From positions 23,341,717 to 23,405,716 of the forward strand of contig OY986966.1 in the NCBI GenBank assembly GCA_963920575.1: a stretch of DNA of 64,000 nt. Direction: 5' to 3'. The DNA comes from Narthecium ossifragum. Lineage: Eukaryota > Streptophyta > Magnoliopsida > Dioscoreales > Nartheciaceae. A program made the translations under genes and the position numbers. The notes under the pieces were generated by a model. The model was given only the letters and a program-made list of their open reading frames with translations. It had not been told where the DNA came from and ran no database searches. Of this stretch, positions 1-13,706 are shown piece by piece (the stretch's first letter is position 1; every line of letters begins with the position of its first letter).

Positions 1-506
1 GGAGAGTCATGGCTCATAAATGGATCACTGATGTAGCAATTAGTAAGGAGATTATTATACAGGACCACTGAACAAAAACTCTGCTAGGACGTCAAGAGGA
101 CCAAATAAAAAGCAAGCATCAACAGCCGAGCTTCTCCTGTAGGTTGAACCAACAACAACATGGACCTTTAACCTTACCATGTACGAAGGGCTCCCCGCAC
201 CGCATGCCCATGGTCGTATAGGTGGTGGGTTAAACTCAGAACATGATAACAAGACTAGAGATCAATAATCATTGATCTAGAATGCAAATATCATCGATAC
301 TTGTATTGTTTTTATCAGAGAGGCATAGGAAGCTACTTTGCAAAAATTGTCAATCACTACACCATAGTATTTAATAGATGACTCAAATAGAAACACAATA
401 TTACTCCAAACAAAGAGATTACTGCTAGTGTGTTTAGTTCCTAAGTGATACAGATACTTGGAGATCCAGAACCAAAATCATGGGAAGGAAAAACAAATCA
501 GGAAAT
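1..506. other. 3' flank of the eL8 gene
   Basis: This stretch lies downstream of the minus-strand eL8 stop codon. It must contain that gene's 3' UTR and polyadenylation region. I see no convincing second gene in it, and the short open frame near 55-252 has no recognisable content. Confidence 0.5.
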
Positions 507-3653
<3,147 letters not shown>

Positions 3654-3684
3654 CTCGGCCGGTAGCAGAGAAAGGAAGCAGCTA

Positions 3685-3760
3685 GGTTTAGGGTCTCGCA
3701 ACTAGGAACGGCGGAAAGCGGGGAAACCCTAAACGAGGAGCAGAGGGTTTTATACCGGCG
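3685..3760 (-). promoter_or_regulatory. eL8 core promoter: TATA box and telo-box motifs
   Basis: On the minus strand TATAAAA lies at 3754-3748, about 95 bases upstream of the ATG. The plus strand reads AAACCCTAAAC at 3724-3734 and GGTTTAGGGT at 3685-3694, so telo-box cores occur in both orientations close to the start site. Telo boxes are known elements of plant ribosomal-protein and other translation-related promoters. Function here is inferred from position. Confidence 0.6.
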
Positions 3761-3856
3761 CTGGATTTCTAGCGAGGGCTCTTTGGTCATCTTATTTCGG
3801 CAATCGGAAGGCCAGATCTATGGCGCCCGCACCACACAAGAAGCACCGGGTAATTT

Positions 3857-4629
3857 TATATGCACTATAAAAATATATAAGTACACTCATATTTTTCTAA
3901 AATTCCTAAAATACCCTTCACTTTCCCACTCTTCCACCGCCGCCGTCCTTTTCTCCGGACCCATCGCCGTTGCCGCCCAGCCACCGCCCACCCCCTCTCC
4001 CTCCCCTGTTCTCTCTTCCCTCTCTCGTTCTCTCTCCTCTCCCCGTTCTCTCTTCCCTCCGCTCGCTCTCTCTCTCGCGACCGATCGCGCCACCGCGGTG
4101 GTCGTGGCCAGGGAAGAAGGGAGGGATGTTTGAGTGGTTGCTGATGCGCCTTCTTCCCCGGCCACGACCACCATGGCGACGCGATCGCCCGAGAGGGAGA
4201 GAGAGGGAGGGAGAGGAGAGAGAATGAGAGGGGGGGGGGGGGGGGGGGGGCGGGTGGCAACGGCAACGGGGTCCGGAGAAAGGAGCGCCTTCAAACCCCG
4301 ACCATGACCACCGCGGCTACGCGATCGACCGCTAAGGAGAGAGCGAGCGGACCAGAGGGAGGGGAGGAGAGGAGAGAGAAGAGAGAACGGGGGAGAAAGA
4401 GAGAACGGGGGAGAGAGAGGGGGCCGGAGGCCGGGCGGCAACGGCGACGGGGTTCGAAGAAAGGGGTGGCGGCGGCAGGGTTCGGAGAAAGGGGCGGCGG
4501 CAGCAGGGTCCGGCGACGGTGGCAGGGTCGGGGTGGAAGAGTGGGGAAGAGAGGCGAAGAGAGGGGCGGAGGGTATTATAGTAATTTCATTTTTTTTGAG
4601 TGCACTTAGAGATCTATGTAGTGCATATA
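3857..4629. mobile_element. Fold-back (long inverted repeat) element
   Basis: The left end starts TATATGCACTA and the right end finishes TAGTGCATATA. Similarity continues inward on opposite strands: AAGTACACTCATATTTT against the complement of GAGTGCACTTAG, AATACCCT against AGGGTATT, and CCCACTCTTCCAC against GTGGAAGAGTGGGG. The GC-rich middle is also inverted: pieces such as GTGGTCGTGGCCAGGG near 4098 recur as the complement near 4160. The strongly purine- or pyrimidine-biased halves give open frames in several directions with no domain content. I found no target-site duplication. Confidence 0.6.
4230..4250 (+). repeat. G homopolymer (21 G)
   Basis: An uninterrupted run of 21 G lies inside the fold-back element, next to GA-rich sequence. 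Length may be unreliable because such runs are error-prone in assembly. Confidence 0.9.
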
Positions 4630-4934
4630 ACAGCACCCGAAGCACTATCCTCACCACATTTTTTCACCCCAATAATACCCTAAGGCCATGTTTAATTGCC
4701 CGATTCATCCAGAAAACGGAATGGAAATTCATTAAAATAAAAAAATCAATATATTTGGTTGCACACCTCATTTGGGAACCGGAATTGAAGATTTTGCATT
4801 TGAGAGAACTCTCGATTCCTGAATTTGATATGGGAATGCAGAGTTCCCTCAAACATGAACTCTCATATTCATGAAATGTACATGAATACCTTTCATCTTT
4901 GTTTGATTAAACTAATCAAACGGTTAGGATCAAT

Positions 4935-5400
4935 CTTAAAAATAATCTTATTTCTTTATCTTATTTATTAATAATCTTATTTCTTTCTTTTATTTATTAA
5001 TAATATTTCAAATAATATTAATAATCTTATTTCTTTCTCTTATTTATTAATAATATTTCAAATAATATTAATAATCTTACTTCTTTCTCTTATTGATTAT
5101 TAATATTTCAAATAATATTAATAATCTTATTTCTTTCTCTTATTTATTAATAATATTTCAAATAATATTAATAATCTTATTTCTCTCTTATTTATTAATA
5201 ATATTTCAAATAATATTAATAATCTTATTTCTCTCTTATTTATTAATAATATTTCAAATAATATTAATAATCTTATTTCTTTCTCTTATTTATTAATAAT
5301 ATTAGGAACTCTCGTATTAATAATCTTATTTATTTCTCTTATTTATTAATAATATTTCAAATAATAATCTTATTTCTCTTTCTCATTATTAATAATCTTT
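4935..5400. repeat. AT-rich tandem repeat, unit about 50 bp
   Basis: The phrase ATAATCTTAT recurs at about 4971, 5021, 5071, 5121 and 5171, a 50-bp period. Units of about 47 bp follow up to about 5400. Each unit reads as TTTCTTTCTCTTATTTATTA followed by ATAATATTTCAAATAATATT. There are about nine copies, the last ones degenerate. Confidence 0.85.
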
Positions 5401-5529
5401 CATCCAAATAAACCAAAATAATACAAACACATATACATATATAAATATATTCGTAAATCTATGCTATTAGAGTAAGTGGGTATTTTGGTCTTTAATTTAT
5501 ATTCTCATTCTAGTTCACATGTTTATTAT

Positions 5530-5738
5530 GGGCATGTTTGGCATCCTTGGATCCGCTGGGATCCAAGGGATGGGGGGATGCACGGATCCCGTCCACGGGA
5601 TCCGCGCGTTTGGATCGGCGGGATCCGTGCGTTTGGATCGGCGTCGGATCCCAATCGGATCCCAGAAAAGCGTCCGCTCGAGCGAACGCCGTTTTTGGAA
5701 TCCGCGGGGCGGATTCCGCCCCTTGGCCAAACAGGCCC
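5530..5738. mobile_element. GC-rich MITE nested in the TIR element
   Basis: The ends are GGGCATGTTTGGC and GGCCAAACAGGCCC, flanked by TAT at 5527-5529 and 5739-5741. The body is packed with GGATCC, GGATTCC and GATCGGCG motifs. It belongs with the 1170 and 60396 elements. Confidence 0.65.
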
Positions 5739-5887
5739 TATGTATACCAAGCACTTGTAAGCTCCATTCCCATTTCAATTCCTTAGCGTACCAAGCAACC
5801 ACAATTCCTTTTCAGTTCCGGTTTTCATTCCCAATCTTGTTCCCATTTCCATTACCATTCCAATTCCCATGACAATCAAACGTGACC

Positions 5888-6125
5888 TATGCTGAAAAGT
5901 CTCAAGTGCTCCTCTCTTATATGGTATAATTACATGAATAGAGCCGTGCTTTCCTATCTACCCCACGCTTCTGTCTTAAATGCCCCATCTTCTCCGGTCA
6001 TCTTTTCCGCCCATCCTCTCTGATCATCTTCTCCGACCATCTCATCTGGCTCTTCTCTCCACGGACTTCTCTCTCTTCTCCACTCTTTTCTTCTCCAATA
6101 CCACCTCCTCTCACGTTTGCATTGT
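5888..6125. other. Pyrimidine-rich spacer
   Basis: This is CT-rich DNA (TCTTCTCC-type strings) between two repeats. I see no gene in it. Confidence 0.4.
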
Positions 6126-6990
6126 TGTCGCGCCCCGACCCGCAAAGGCCCAACTGGGGCGGACGACGTGAACCGGAACCTAACTAAATACGGAATAATT
6201 TTGACAATGGTTCCCTCTAGCTTATTGGTTTCCCTAAACAATTCATAAGCACCCTTATTTAAAAAGATAATTCCAAACCTCAACAACAAAACAAAAATAT
6301 ATTCAAATCCTCAAAAAGGTTTACATTTATATACATCACACTCCCGTAGGAGGCTATCTAAACAAAAAGGGTAGACGACGATTACCGCTCCTCAAGCACA
6401 GCTAGACGCTGCCGCGCCACTAAACACATATCAGGTAGGGGCCACTGAAGAAGAGCTAACGCATGCACCTGCAAAACGCAGCCCGGGTAGGAGTGAGCAC
6501 TAAACTCAGTAGGGTTCTACACTACGACACATAAAAAGGAGGGAACACAACAGTGTCGCCCCCAAGCAAGGTCTGGGTGTACACAGGGGTCCCATAACCC
6601 CACCGTGTGTCCATGAGGACTCATGTCCAGGTCCCATCCTTAGGAAGACATGAAACCAACAATGTCATCTCACTAGCAGGAAACCAACACTGCTAGGCGG
6701 GAACCAACACCGTTGAGTAGACACACCCTCTACTCAAGAGACATGAGAACCATACATCGACTACACCTCAGAACCCAGCTCGAGGCCGACACGACCTCTA
6801 AAATCATCGATTAACTTGTATTCAAGTCATTTAAGTCTGTCATTGATATCGACTGAATACTATAATCCAACCCGGATCATGCTACCCACCACGGTTCTAG
6901 AGCTAAATCCGAGCTACTCGAAAGCCTCGGATCAGCGATCAACCCATTGCCCCACGCCCTATCCTTATGCATCTAATGCACAATCAAAAT
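6126..6990 (-). repeat. Degenerate gypsy LTR relic, antisense
   Basis: Read on the minus strand this stretch matches the 3' half of the chromovirus LTRs at 41692 and 49121. Its outer end TGTCGCGCCCCGACCC corresponds to the complement of their end GGGTCGGGGTGTGACA. The block GCAGCCCGGGTAGGAGTGAG at about 6479 is the exact complement of LTR sequence near 43745. It is followed, as in the LTR, by the complement of GTAGAACCCTACTGAG. Other parts have diverged. It is a solo-LTR or LTR fragment from an older related insertion; the inner boundary is approximate. Confidence 0.6.
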
Positions 6991-7501
6991 GCATGCTATG
7001 ATCACGCGCATGTAAGAGATAAGCATGTAATAATATGATAAAATAACAGACATGTTCAACTGGACTGCTACAGCGATACCAACGACCGCTGCCATCCAAT
7101 ATGCATGAAACCACCGCTAATCATGGCTTCGCTTCTCTCAATCTCGCTTCTTTTCTTAGCGATTTCGGATTCCATGTTGCCATCCTCTTCTAGCATGTAT
7201 CTTTCTCATCTCATCATCGAGATTGAGCCATAGATTTTTCTTGGAGTATTCCACATATGCTTTCTATTTTTGTATCGCATCAAAAGGTCGTCGGAATATT
7301 TGAATTTGGAATGAAAGAGGATTGAATAGATGTTATTTTTAATTTTTTGAGTTGATGGGTTCTTCGTGATGGCTATTCACAGGCGATTGCTGTTGTTTAT
7401 CTATTTCCTTTTCACTGCATCGCTACTTGCTAGGCTCTTTTTATAAAGAGTAAGCTGTGTATATCTTTGTTAAATTGAGATATCCAAGATGGTTTCTTTG
7501 A
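6991..7501. other. Intergenic, no gene seen
   Basis: This is AT-rich DNA without a supported gene. Its last part (about 7360-7500) resembles 10020-10170 and is listed separately. Confidence 0.4.
7360..7500. repeat. Diverged direct repeat, copy 1 (copy 2 at 10020-10170)
   Basis: ATTGCTGTTGTTTATCTATT, a GCTAGGCTC core and CTTTGTTAAATTGAGA occur here. The same order recurs at 10040-10120 as ATTGCTGTTATCTATT, GCTAGGTTC and CTTTGTCAAATTGAGA. The similarity brackets the 7502-9999 segment. Confidence 0.6.
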
Positions 7502-9999
7502 GGGTGCGTTTGGATAGCCTTGAATGGGGTGGATCATTTGTAGTACATGAAGGATGGATTCCGACAATCCATTGTTGCGTTTGGCTTGCAATAACATCCC
7601 GGAATTCACGGAATCCGACCCATCCGATTCCGAATATTATCGATCGCGGCGTTCCTCATAGCATATGGAATGCGAAAACCCGCGGGGCCCACTTATATCT
7701 AATACCAACCGGATCAGCTCCTCATCCCCATTTGCCCCAAGACCCCGAGTTCCTCGCGATGGTGAGAGGCGGCCGGGCTCTGGAGCATTCCTCCTTCCGC
7801 CGGCCGTCATCTCGAGCTTTCTCGGCGATGATTTCTTCCTCCTTCATCCTTCATCATGATATCTAGGGATTCTTCGTACCCTGGTTCTCTCGTTCCGCCG
7901 GCCGTCAAGAGACCACACTAGATCGTCTCCTCCAACCTTAAGCGGTCGCCCCCATAGATATCTCCTCCATCCTCCACCTTACCCGACCTCTACTATGAAC
8001 AGACATACCTGGATTTGGCGAGATCTCCTCCATCCTCCACATGCCTGGCTGCGATCATTCGATCCTCTCTGCCTTTCTTCCTCACCGGCGCCAGCGCTCC
8101 AGGAGTTGTGGGTCTACTGCTTCTGATCCCAAAACGAGGGAAGATCTGAGGTACTCATCCTAATTAAGGTCTTCGTAATACCTGATCCCCATCTATTGAT
8201 TTTTTCCTCCTGATTTATGTCTTGATTTTTGTCACTGATGCTTGATCCTCTTATGTTGATATGTTTCCACTCTCCATGTAACGAGAGCTCTTAATTCATG
8301 TGTTGGTTTTCGTTTCTTGATGGCTAATCCCCTCCTATCTGTCTGTTCCCCTGTTTTTTTGCAACATTTATCTCATTTGTGGCTGTATTGATCCCCTGTT
8401 CTCTGGTTTTGTCTGATCATTGGGCTTTGAGATGCTGATCCTCTATTCTTTGGTTTTATCTGATTTGTGCCCAATGTTCTTATGCATTGGGCTTTGCCCG
8501 ATCCCCTGTTCTTTGGTTTCTTCTGCATGCTGTGCTTTGCATTGGATCTCTATATGTCACTAGAGTTCCAATGGCATATGAGATGCTTGTTTCTAAAGCT
8601 TTGTTTGCAAGGAGACTGCTGCTTTTATTTTCCAAGCTTTGTATAGCTAATCCGGAAGCTTTGCTAATCAGATTAAGGTCAGGAATGCAGAGTAGATTAG
8701 ATTCTTGTTCCTCCTTCTAGATGCACTGTGCTTGTTCCCAAGTACTGGAGAATGAAATTATTTACATATGTAGCTATCCATGTACTTATTTGGTTCAATT
8801 CCAAACGTTCTTGGACTAATTGTGTTACATGAATACTCAAGAATGGAAAGTAGAAAATGTGTACACCTTCACTTATGAGAGTAAAGATAGCTGTGTTATG
8901 ACTGCTTTTCCTTTGATCTATTCTCTCAATCTAGCTTAGTTTTGATATCATTGTATCTCGCTAGTGGAAGAAATATGATTCACAAAATGGCTAATTTTGA
9001 GACTTGTTTAATGAGCAAGGGTGTATAAGTTTTTGTACCATCCACTTAAACACTTCCTTGCTTAAAGATTTTGAAACGATCATCAAATTCCTTTGAGGGT
9101 CATATGAATGTTTTTATTGATCTTTTATCTTGTAATTTAAACTGTTTATGATCCATACGCCATTTGTCATTCTCATACTTGACATATTCTTTATTAGAGT
9201 TCATTTTTGGGCACCAACTTTCAAATGGGTTATCAGTCTTGCTAATGTTGCTGACTTCTCCAAGCCACCTGAAAACATTTTGTATCCTCAACAAGCTGGT
9301 ATATATGCAGCAATTGATATCTTAGATCAATGTGTTCTATGTTGTGGATGTATATTGAATATATATTGACGAGTTTACCAATGCCATGTTGAGTACTTTG
9401 AACAGGAAGCAACTTTTTTCACTGTTGTGGAATGGAAGAATTTACAACTATAATCTTCGCAAAACATCCACACAGATATGGAAGTTTATTCACGAGGCAT
9501 GTATAAGTTGAAAAATTTGTAATTTTCCTACTAATTACTACTTTGTAAGACTTAGATCTTCTATAATTTATAATATTTTGGAGTTTTTTTTGTTTGTACT
9601 ACTTTTGTTGAGTTATAAGGACTAAAGACCAACGCATTAGGCGTGTATAAGTTGAAAATTATTTATGTCTCGTGAGTATTGTCATTATTATAAAAGAAAA
9701 CAAGTCTTGATTTGAATAAAACCTAAATCTTAATTATCAACATGCTATTAAAATTCACTTGATTCTAATTCAGATTCAGAGATTTATGAATCAAACGCTA
9801 GGAATCAGCAGATTCAGCTCATTCATCTCAGACAAATCAAACGCTAGAATCAACAGATTCAACTCATCCTATATAGACCAACCAAACAACAGAACCAAAA
9901 TCCACAAAATCACCAGATTCAACTCATTCCTTATTCATCTCATTCCACGGATTCCTCATTCAGCTTATTCGTCAGATTCAGTGTTGCCAAACACACCCC
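7502..9999. mobile_element. Possible 2.5-kb TIR element
   Basis: The left end GGGTGCGTTTGGATAG and the right end TGTTGCCAAACACACCCC are imperfect inverted repeats of the same GTTTGG type as the MITEs. The right 250 bp is rich in CAGATTCA/AATCAAACGCTAG repeats. The left 150 bp has GGATTCCG-type motifs. No exact 3-bp duplication is visible, so the two ends could belong to separate elements. The middle has no recognised coding region. It may supply the promoter and first non-coding exon of the gene at 10787, with a candidate 5'-UTR intron from donor GAG/GTACTC at 8151 to acceptor TGCAG ending at 10545. Confidence 0.35.
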
Positions 10000-10786
10000 A
10001 AGTGGATGGTCCCTTTCAACAATGGATTTTTACAATCTATTGCTGTTATCTATTTACATCCTCTTCCTGCATGCTAGGTTCTTCTTCAAGCTGTATAGAT
10101 CTTTGTCAAATTGAGACATAGGATTTCTTTGAGTCTTCCAAGATCGTTTCTTTTTTTGGATGACATGTACAGTCTGTGGATTTCTTGAATTTGGAAGGAG
10201 TGTATTGGTGTTTAAAGTAGGAGGATTAATACTTAATATTTTCAATCTCTTTGAGTCCATGGGTTCTTCTTGGATTCCTTTGGGCAGTGGTTCTTTATGG
10301 AAGAAATGTACCGTGGATATGCGGGGAGATGAATTATTTGCATGTTCATAAATTGGGTAATAAATCCCTTTTCGTTTCTTCAAGGAGTCGATGATTATAT
10401 AGGATATGATGTGCATTCTGTTATTTCAAAGTTTTCTTTCTTATAAGGAATGTGACCACCTCATTTCTCTGGTAATAACTCCCCTCATCATTTCGGCAAC
10501 CTGATTTCATATGTTCTCATTTGATGTGTTACTTTCCTGATGCAGGCACATGGTGATTGACCATTCTGGAAATGGTAAACTAGAGAAGTCTCTGGTGATT
10601 TGCTTGTTTGTGATCATGCCCTTCAATTTCCTATGCTTTTAGTACCTCTTACATGTTTTTATTCTGGCCCTCGTTGCTAAAATGTTTATGAAAATGTCAC
10701 AGTGATACTAGAACTTATAAGCTAACGGATTTTGAGGAAGAAAGCGAATTACTTTGATAACTCCGTCTAGACTCTGATACCTAGCA
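10000..10786 (+). other. Upstream region of the unknown-function gene
   Basis: It holds copy 2 of the diverged direct repeat (10020-10170). It also holds a possible 5'-UTR acceptor (TTTCCTGATGCAG ending at 10545). No other gene is seen. Confidence 0.35.
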
Positions 10787-12022
10787 ATGAGCCGCAAAGC
10801 CATGTCTCTCTTCTTTTCATGCTTACTGAGAAGAGGAAATAGTCGCAGGAGGTATGGATGTTTTAATCCAGCATCATATCATCGCAGTGAGGAACTTGAT
10901 GATGAAGGGTTGTTCCAATCAGAGTGGTACAGAGCAGCGTATGCAAAGCTAATCAGGTTGGCCCATCTATTAGGAAACGTGGAGCATGTGGATGGAAGGT
11001 TTACACATGCCAACAGCAGCTCCCTTGTCGCAGATGATCTTGTCGTCAACCAAATGAAGCTATTCAATTCCCTTGCGAGATCTTTTATAAGCTTCCCTTC
11101 GATGCAGCATGCTCTGCAAAAGAATTCATCGTCCATTTGTTTCGGCCAGCCGAGAGAAAGAAATTCCATGACTCTGGATTCACTTACTAAAGTGTGCAAC
11201 TTTCTCGGCGTGTCAGCTCAGCAGAGGAAGACCATTCGCCTAACTGTCTGCCCCCAAGTCACACAGCATCACATCTGGAGAGGAGCACTCGAAGAGGTAC
11301 TCAAGAATCTGAGAGCAGAAATGGACGCTTTTGTTTGTGACATTCAAAGTTCTCCGATGGCCGAGCAGATTGTATCGACTTGTCTCATGTTCTTGGCCGA
11401 CACAGCTGAACTCTCAGATGCCGAGACCCCCGTGTGGATGCGACCAGCGCCTATAAAGAAGATCGATAAGCCATTGCCTCAACGCAAGTGGGAAGAAGTT
11501 CTCGAGATGTTTGTAGACCTCTCAAAGTGTTTGGCCGAAGAAGAGAGGCTGGCATCTCACATGTCAAAGTTGGAAGCTATGAGGGAAGGTCTCTCTCAGA
11601 TCAAAGACATCTTGGTTGAGAGGAATATCACTTACAAGGAGGCTCGGCTTCAAGATTGCTTAGTTCAAAGGAAGCTTTCCAAGAACTTAGGCCACTCCTC
11701 CAAGTGTTTGTTCACGCTTTTAATGTATTATCTCCATGGAAGCGTTCGAGACATTGAAGTGGATCTCTTTGGAGGATTGCATGGCAGTGGTGGGGCTCTA
11801 TGTTTGAATATTGGAAAGATCTTAACGTCCTGTGATGAGGGAATGGTGCTGAGTGGAGTGAAGCAGTTGAGTAGGGCTCTTGGGGTCTTCAAGTTTGTGT
11901 GGGAGGCTGCAAAGATGAGGGGGGTGTTGGAGTTGCACGGTCATCTGTTGTGTGTGGGAGCTGAGGAGAGGAGCATTACTTACAGAGGGAACCTCTTCTA
12001 CGTGCATGACATCAAGATGTGA
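10787..12022 (+). CDS. Conserved plant protein of unknown function, 411 aa
   Basis: This is an uninterrupted frame of 411 codons plus TGA. It begins with a basic, cysteine-containing N-terminus (SLFFSCLLRRGNSRRRYG) that could be a targeting peptide. The body has a helical segment with WYRAAYAKLIRLAHLLGNVE near residues 46-65, LTKVCNFLGVSAQQRKTIR near 133-151, a central LPQRKWEEVLEMFVDLSKCL block and a C-terminal LSRALGVFKFVWEAA...ITYRGNLFYVH block. From memory it resembles an uncharacterised family found across land plants, usually single-exon. I know no assigned biochemical role and see no catalytic motif. The reading frame is intact with coding-like composition, and the start is the first ATG. 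It is a real gene with a product I cannot name. Confidence 0.85.
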   Translation: MSRKAMSLFFSCLLRRGNSRRRYGCFNPASYHRSEELDDEGLFQSEWYRAAYAKLIRLAHLLGNVEHVDGRFTHANSSSLVADDLVVNQMKLFNSLARSFISFPSMQHALQKNSSSICFGQPRERNSMTLDSLTKVCNFLGVSAQQRKTIRLTVCPQVTQHHIWRGALEEVLKNLRAEMDAFVCDIQSSPMAEQIVSTCLMFLADTAELSDAETPVWMRPAPIKKIDKPLPQRKWEEVLEMFVDLSKCLAEEERLASHMSKLEAMREGLSQIKDILVERNITYKEARLQDCLVQRKLSKNLGHSSKCLFTLLMYYLHGSVRDIEVDLFGGLHGSGGALCLNIGKILTSCDEGMVLSGVKQLSRALGVFKFVWEAAKMRGVLELHGHLLCVGAEERSITYRGNLFYVHDIKM

Positions 12023-12724
12023 TTCCCAAGCATTGGTCTTGGACAATGCGGCTTTTGTATTTTTTTAAAATCACTTGAGCTTATAAAAGGTTTGATCTCC
12101 AAACATTTTAGTGGATTTACTAAGTACAAAATAATAATGTAGTGTGAAATAGAGAGCATGGATTTCTTTGCTAGTTGTATGCCTCTTTTCTCTAAGGGTA
12201 ATTTGCATTTTGATACCTTAGAAGTTTAGTGTAATGGCAGTTTACTATTCTATAGTTTTAAAAATGTAGTTTACTATCCTGTATTTTATGTAACGGCGTG
12301 ATTTAAGGTCTGGCCGTAGACGACGTTATCTCCCTTGATGGAAACCGTTCACGTGCCAAACACGTAAGCATGTTTGATTTGCATTTTGATACCATGTAGG
12401 TTAGTGTAATAGCAGTTTACTACCCTATTGATTGAAAAACTACCCTACATTTGTTTAGGTTTTTAAATGTGTTTAATTGTCTGTAGCATGATTGCAAATA
12501 TTCTCCATTCACTTCCATGTTCAATGAATCTTTTGGTTTAACCAGTCTGCCCCAACCATACATGAAATTTGATTCACAAGCAAGAACAATGACCTTTAAT
12601 TCTTTATTTGGATTCATTAGTTGTTGCCTTTGGAACAAAATTGTCCTTTTGCACATTATTAACCATTAATTGTCATCAGAATAACTACTTGATTGTTATT
12701 TGTGTTTTTTTTTTCTCTATAAAG
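12023..12724. repeat. 3' flank with a duplicated ~80-bp repeat
   Basis: The phrase TTTGCATTTTGATACC followed by TTAGTGTAAT and GCAGTTTACTA occurs at about 12205-12250 and again at about 12379-12425, as direct repeats. This looks like a transposon terminus or small repeat. The rest of the stretch is AT-rich with no gene. Confidence 0.6.
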
Positions 12725-13706
12725 GATGAAATTGTTTCGAGGATTGAAAAAAGAATATCAGCTTGGACCTTTCTTCCTAAAGGTAGTGCTTATGTCTATT
12801 CCCTATACTCCTTTATGCTATTTTCCCACCCATTTGAGTGGAGTGACAGTGACATTGGCACACACCATTGCTCCTTGTTTGTCTATTTGCAGAGATTGAG
12901 GAGGACATGCAAATCTTGCATTATGGGATCAATGAAAGTTATCAACAACACCATGACAAGACTAGACTGGTCTTTGGTGGGCATCAAATAGCCACTGTTT
13001 TGTTGTACCTGTCTAATGTTACTCGAGGCGGCTAGACAATTTTCCCTGAATCAGAGGTGAGAGCTCATGGGTAGACTAAATTTAACATTCTTTCCGGTGA
13101 CTGTCAAATACAGATTTGGAGTACCTCTGCCTAATGCAATGCATGTATATGTTCATTTGTGGGCTCTCAGCTGTTTTTAATTGGTTTTTGTGATATTGAC
13201 ATTTGATTATCAAGGATTCGGATGGAAACAAAATATTCTGGATTTTCTAGTGTAAATGACCTATGCTCCAATTACTTGTGTGAGCTCTTAATTGATGTTA
13301 CTTGTGCTTGACCCACGATATGCAGTTAAGAGACTCAATTGAAGGATGAAACATGGTCAGACTGCACAGCAGCTGGCTATGCAGTGAAACCTGTCAAAGG
13401 GAATGCCCTTCTTTTTTTTCAGTCTTCATCCTAAATTCCTAATGCTGCTGTCGACGAGAGAAGTCTTCATGATGGATGCAAAGTACTCGAAGGGGAAAAA
13501 TGGTCTGCTACCTAGTGGATCCATGTAAAAGCCTTCGACATAAGTAAGCCCTCAGTGTCCACTGATGGCCCACTGAGGGGCGAGTGCACAGATGAAGATG
13601 ACCAGTGCCCCCACTGGGCTGCCGTCAGAGAATGCCAGAGGAACCGTACATGTTAGGCACTCCTGACTACTATGGATCATGCAGGAAGAGTTGTGGTGCA
13701 TGCTGA
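12725..13706 (+). pseudogene. Prolyl 4-hydroxylase pseudogene (C-terminal half)
   Basis: Three exon-like blocks translate to the plant prolyl 4-hydroxylase catalytic domain plus its ShKT-like tail. Block 12725-12782 gives DEIVSRIEKRISAWTFLPK. Block 12893-13056 gives MQILHYGINESYQQHHDK and GGHQIATVLLYLSNV, keeping an H-x-D iron-ligand pattern. Block 13326-13706 gives WSDCTAAGYAVKPVKGNALL, then WIHVKAFD and a Cys-rich end GSCRKSCGAC before TGA. Blocks are separated by GT-AG introns. Lesions are an in-frame TAG after TRGG in block 2, a frame slip at the T-run after NALLFF, a TAG before WIHVKAF, and another slip before the Cys-rich end. The N-terminal membrane anchor and upstream exons are absent. 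Intact homologues hydroxylate proline of cell-wall proteins in the ER/Golgi; this copy cannot. Confidence 0.85.

Larger units (their letters stand above)
4684..5887. mobile_element. TIR element carrying a tandem array and a nested MITE
   Basis: The left end GGCCATGTTTAATTGCC matches the complement of the right end GACAATCAAACGTGACC at most positions. Flanks are TAA (4681-4683) and TAT (5888-5890), an imperfect 3-bp duplication. Subterminal pieces are rich in GGAATTG/CAATTCC-type motifs. The interior is non-coding: an AT-rich array occupies 4935-5400 and a second, GC-rich MITE sits at 5530-5738. It is probably a non-autonomous PIF/Harbinger-like element, though superfamily is uncertain. Confidence 0.5.

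Noticed and set aside
3865..4657. Proline- or arginine-rich frames of 85-256 codons
   Set aside because: Low-complexity CT/GA-rich fold-back element; frames occur on both strands with no domain.
5476..5872. Several overlapping frames rich in RDPR/SDPNRIP
   Set aside because: They lie in the GC-rich MITE and arise from GGATCC-type repeats.
12608..12991. A 127-codon frame as a small gene
   Set aside because: It is the prolyl 4-hydroxylase pseudogene read partly through an intron and in the wrong frame.
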